A stretch of DNA of 64,000 nucleotides, taken from NCBI GenBank assembly GCA_948470335.1, contig CAOKOL010000006.1, positions 58,717 through 122,716 of the forward strand, read 5' to 3'. Position numbers and translations under genes: made by a program. The stretch comes from an uncultured Lachnospiraceae bacterium. Its GTDB lineage: Bacteria; Bacillota; Clostridia; Lachnospirales; Lachnospiraceae. A model generated the notes under the pieces. The model did no database searches. It saw only the letters and a program-made list of their open reading frames with translations, and was not told where the DNA came from. Positions 61,074 to 64,000 of this stretch are shown here, one piece after another. Within the stretch, counting starts at the first letter, position 1. Each line of letters begins with the position of its first letter.

Positions 61074-62696
61074 ATGAAGAAACGGGATATTTTTGAAGGT
61101 ATAATCGAGGGAATGGATTTTCCGGATAAAGGCTGGCTGTACATGGAAGATCGGAAGGTGACGGTAAAATATGCGCTGCCCGGACAAAAGGTGCGGTTCC
61201 GTATCGGGAAAATGAAAAAGGGGAAAGCAGAGGCCACACTGTTGGAGGTTCTGGAGCCGTCGGCGCTGGAAAACAGGGCGGAAGCCTGTCCTCATGCCGG
61301 AATCTGCGGCGGCTGTCTGTATCAGACGCTGCCTTATGAGGAGCAGTTGCGTATAAAGGAGGAGCAGGTTCGCAGCCTGCTTCGTCCTGCAATGGAAAAA
61401 TATGGAGAAACCTCTTTTGAGGATGCCGCTGTTTTTGAAGGGATTGCGCCCAGCCCTCTGTTTCGGGCGTATCGGAATAAGATGGAATTTTCTTTTGGGG
61501 ATATGATGAAGGACGGCCCTCTTGCTTTGGGTATGCACAGAAGGGGCAGCTTTTATGATATTGTTACGGTAACGGACTGCAAGATTGTTCATGAGGATTT
61601 CCGAAAAGTTTTGCAGGTGACGCTGGATTTCTTTGTCCGGGAAGGGCTTCCTTTTTACCGGAAAATGCAGCATACGGGATATCTGCGGCATCTGTTGGTG
61701 AGGAAAGCGGTGAAGACAGGACAGATTTTGATTTGCCTTGTGACCAGCAGTCAGTATGTGTGGGATGACAAAGGGGAGGCAGGTGACCGGGCATCGGAAG
61801 ATGTTCGAAAGGCAGAAGATGTTCAGGGAGTAGGGGAGGTTTGTCTTTCAGAAGATATTCAAAAAATAGAAAATGCCGGTGAAGCAACCCCTGTTTTGGA
61901 AACGGAAACTGGTGTGGATGTGGGAAAAGGGGCACGGACGGAAAAACAGATGCTGTCGGATTTCGTAAAAGTGCTTCTTGCGGCAGGCTGTCAGGGAACG
62001 GTTGCCGGTGTGCTTCATATTGTGAATGACAGTCTGGCCGATGTGGTACAGAGTGACCGGACGGATATTTTGTACGGACAGGATTATTTTTATGAGGAAC
62101 TGCTGGGGTTAAGGTTTAAGATTACGCCGTTTTCTTTTTTTCAGACGAATTCTCTGGGAGCGGAGGTGTTATACGGCACGGTCAGAGAGTATGTGGGGAT
62201 GTTCTCCGGGCAGAAAAGAGATGGGGCAGATACGGGAGCCGGGTATGTCGAGAATGGGGCGCCGGTGGTGTTTGACTTGTACAGCGGTACCGGAACCATC
62301 GCTCAGTTGATTGCGCCGGCCGCAGGCCAGGTGATCGGTGTGGAAATCGTAGAAGAAGCGGTCCGGGCCGCCAGAGAGAATGCGGCGCTGAATGGGCTGG
62401 AAAACTGCAAGTTTATCGCGGCGGACGTGCTGAAAGCGCTGGATGAGATACCGCAGAAACCGGATTTTATCGTGCTGGATCCGCCAAGGGAAGGAGTTCA
62501 TCCGAAGGCGCTGGGGAAGATCGTGGATTACGGCGTGGAGCGGATGATTTATATATCCTGTAAGCCGACGTCATTGGCGAGAGATCTGGATGTGCTGATG
62601 GCTGCGGGGTACCGGGTGGAGAAGTGGAGGATGGTGGATATGTTTCCGGGGACGGGGAATGTGGAGACAGTGATGCTTTTAACCCGCATAAAATAA
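61074..62696 (+). CDS. rlmD: 23S rRNA (uracil-C5) methyltransferase, RlmD/RlmCD type
   Basis: A 540-residue TrmA-family methyltransferase. An N-terminal TRAM-like domain (GIIEGMDFPDKGWLYMEDRKVTV) is followed by the Fe-S cysteines C-x5-C-x2-C (CPHAGICGGC). The SAM motif FDLYSGTGTIAQLIAP, catalytic-loop DPPREGVHPKAL and YISCKPTSLARDLDVL complete the enzyme. Residues ~230-290 are an acidic low-complexity insertion with repeated SEDVRKAEDVQ-like segments. The ATG at 61074 follows CAGGAGAC; the upstream frame runs through the repeat. An integrase element lies 3'. Confidence 0.9.
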   Translation: MKKRDIFEGIIEGMDFPDKGWLYMEDRKVTVKYALPGQKVRFRIGKMKKGKAEATLLEVLEPSALENRAEACPHAGICGGCLYQTLPYEEQLRIKEEQVRSLLRPAMEKYGETSFEDAAVFEGIAPSPLFRAYRNKMEFSFGDMMKDGPLALGMHRRGSFYDIVTVTDCKIVHEDFRKVLQVTLDFFVREGLPFYRKMQHTGYLRHLLVRKAVKTGQILICLVTSSQYVWDDKGEAGDRASEDVRKAEDVQGVGEVCLSEDIQKIENAGEATPVLETETGVDVGKGARTEKQMLSDFVKVLLAAGCQGTVAGVLHIVNDSLADVVQSDRTDILYGQDYFYEELLGLRFKITPFSFFQTNSLGAEVLYGTVREYVGMFSGQKRDGADTGAGYVENGAPVVFDLYSGTGTIAQLIAPAAGQVIGVEIVEEAVRAARENAALNGLENCKFIAADVLKALDEIPQKPDFIVLDPPREGVHPKALGKIVDYGVERMIYISCKPTSLARDLDVLMAAGYRVEKWRMVDMFPGTGNVETVMLLTRIK

Positions 62697-62729
62697 GGAT
62701 TCTTAGGATATATAAGGTGTAAAACGGGT

Positions 62730-62751
62730 GATTTGCCACCGATTTGCCACC
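62730..62751. repeat. Tandem GATTTGCCACC, candidate integrase site
   Basis: GATTTGCCACC occurs twice in direct tandem (62730-62740 and 62741-62751), between rlmD and the integrase gene. Short direct repeats beside a tyrosine integrase are often arm-binding sites or part of an attachment site. Confidence 0.45.
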
Positions 62752-62780
62752 TGTTCAGCGGAAAATATAATACGAAACTG

Positions 62781-62826
62781 AAAAAGGACTGAACACGGAA
62801 TCAATGTTGTCGTGACAGTCCTTTTT
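62781..62826. terminator. Terminator between rlmD and integrase
   Basis: AAAAAGGACTG and CAGTCCTTTTT are perfect 11-nt arms around a 24-nt loop, with A and T runs that suit both directions. Confidence 0.75.
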
Positions 62827-62854
62827 ATTTCTGGTTTCATAATGAGGTGATTTC

Positions 62855-64000
62855 TCATCCCTGTCCGACTGCCTGTTCAAAAAGGTCAACGGACCGTGTC
62901 GCCATAACCTCCGTATCATGCACATAAGTCTGCAATGTGGTTTGGATATCGGAATGTCCTAGCCGGATCTGTACATCCTTTATGTTGGCGCCGGATTCGA
63001 TCAGGATCGTGGCGTGGGTATTCCGGAGGGAATGATAATCGAAAGCAAGCAGCAGTTCTTTGTGGATCACTCTGGAACAGTATTTAAATGAATCGGTGGA
63101 AGTATATTCTCCGAGTTCGGCTATGCAGACCATCCGGATGCGGGGAAGTGACGATTCCAGGCATTTCTGGACAGGGACGATGCACCACATGTCGTTTCCC
63201 TTCTCATCAATTTCTTTCTTCATAACATGAATCGTGTAGTATTCCCCATATTTCAGTTCATTCTTAATCTGGGCCGTGCGTTCCTGTTTCAATGCCCGGC
63301 AGAGGGCGTCACCGAATTTTATAGTACGGACGGAAGATGGTGTCTTTGTGCTGGTGAAGTACCAGGAAGAACGCATTCCTTTTTTATCGGATTTTTCAGC
63401 CGCCTTGCGGACGTCAGCCCCGAAGTTCCGTTTTACGATCTGTTTGTTTACAGTTAAAGTTTTGTTGTCAAGGTCTATATCGTCCCATGTCAGGGCGAAG
63501 GCTTCGCTGATCCGCAGGCCAGTATAGAATCCGATCACTAAAGGGATATGATAGCGGGAACCTGCAGGGAAACGGCTAATGATCCGCTGCCAGTCATCCA
63601 GAGCCAGGATGATCCTCTCCCGGGGCTTTTTCTCTACTTTGGGGTGCTTAACATACCGCATGGGGTTGGCCGATAGGTAATGAAGGGGTTCGACGGCGTA
63701 ATCCAGCGCAGCGCTGAAAACTGACAGGATGCCGTCTATATGGGATTTGGACAGACCGTTCATTTTCAGGGCGTTGGCGTACTCCTGCAAAGCAGCGGCG
63801 GTGATGGCCTTTAAGCGGTATTTACCAAACTGTGGTTTTAAATGTCCTTCCATAATTCGCAGGTAGCCTACTTGTGTGGTGTATTTCAGGTTGGGTTTGC
63901 AATATAGGTCATACCACTGATCTAGGTAGTCGGATACGGTAATGCTGGAAGGCTCAAATAGCTGCCCTCCGGAAGTGTACTCGGTGATGGCTTTGGCCAG
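62855..64000 (-). CDS. Tyrosine integrase, 5' end cut by the window
   Basis: The visible 381 codons run off the window end (the frame stays open to 64000, and the first methionine at 63853 is internal). N-terminal core-binding domain: SDYLDQWYDLYCKPNLKYTTQVGYLRIMEGHL, LSKSHIDGILSVFSAALDYAV. Catalytic domain: IGFYTGLRISEAFALTWDDID (Arg), HSLRNTHATILIESG (His-x-x-Arg), LGHSDIQTT (His) and LQTYVHDT (Tyr nucleophile). It is the type found on conjugative elements and prophages of Clostridia. Its position and orientation, with its 3' end facing rlmD, mark the likely left end of an integrated element. Confidence 0.93.
   Translation of the reverse strand: MAKAITEYTSGGQLFEPSSITVSDYLDQWYDLYCKPNLKYTTQVGYLRIMEGHLKPQFGKYRLKAITAAALQEYANALKMNGLSKSHIDGILSVFSAALDYAVEPLHYLSANPMRYVKHPKVEKKPRERIILALDDWQRIISRFPAGSRYHIPLVIGFYTGLRISEAFALTWDDIDLDNKTLTVNKQIVKRNFGADVRKAAEKSDKKGMRSSWYFTSTKTPSSVRTIKFGDALCRALKQERTAQIKNELKYGEYYTIHVMKKEIDEKGNDMWCIVPVQKCLESSLPRIRMVCIAELGEYTSTDSFKYCSRVIHKELLLAFDYHSLRNTHATILIESGANIKDVQIRLGHSDIQTTLQTYVHDTEVMATRSVDLFEQAVGQG

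Overview
The window looks like chromosome from a spore-forming Clostridia member, most likely Lachnospiraceae. Supporting signs are the spoIIA-sigF and spoVA genes, strong AGGAGG ribosome sites, about even base composition, and clostridial families such as DUF6514, DUF1836 and DUF3783. The genus cannot be fixed from sequence alone. No rRNA, tRNA or CRISPR array was seen.

Layout. 0-10 kb: a DUF4132/DUF3783 pair, a MATE exporter behind a 185-nt leader, carB, and a threonine-aldolase-like enzyme. 10-12.7 kb: a small accessory cluster of three tiny XRE regulators with palindromic sites and two orphan proteins. 12.8-15.6 kb: a TetM/EF-G-like GTPase fused to a YacP/Rae1-type NYN nuclease domain. 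15.7-19 kb: rfbA-rfbB-rfbC plus a second, divergent epimerase; rfbD is absent. 19-23 kb: a MacB-like ABC exporter with an anchored extracellular partner. 23-29 kb (minus strand): argH and a three-part membrane glycosylation set (GT2, GtrA, YfhO). 29-34 kb: an SSB-like protein, DUF6514, YigZ, folC, a 104-bp tandem repeat, a 45-aa protein and a TPR protein. 34-38 kb: spoIIAA, a 105-bp tandem repeat, spoIIAB, sigF, a forespore-type promoter, then spoVAA-AB-AC. The spoVA operon stops there; a decayed AlbA_2 gene and a degenerate copy of the spoVAC tail follow, and spoVAD/spoVAE are not in the window.

39-44 kb: orphan proteins, an O-antigen-ligase-like membrane protein and VanZ. 44.6-46 kb (minus strand): a retron reverse transcriptase preceded by a structured RNA whose ends pair over about 30 nt and which has its own sigma-A promoter. 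This is the strongest candidate for an undescribed system; no effector gene is visible beside it. 46-52 kb: clpS-clpA, a BceRS-like two-component pair, an AlkD-like glycosylase, and a TPP riboswitch controlling thiT. 52-62.7 kb: a YyaL-like protein, yerC, DUF1836, a SprA-like metalloprotein, an ArsR sensor, an SPFH protein, pcrA, an acidic membrane protein and an RlmD-type rRNA methyltransferase, with two copies of a structured intergenic repeat. 62.7-64 kb: the 3' end of a tyrosine integrase that runs off the window, marking the edge of an integrated element.

All calls come from reading the sequence and family knowledge; no database search was run.
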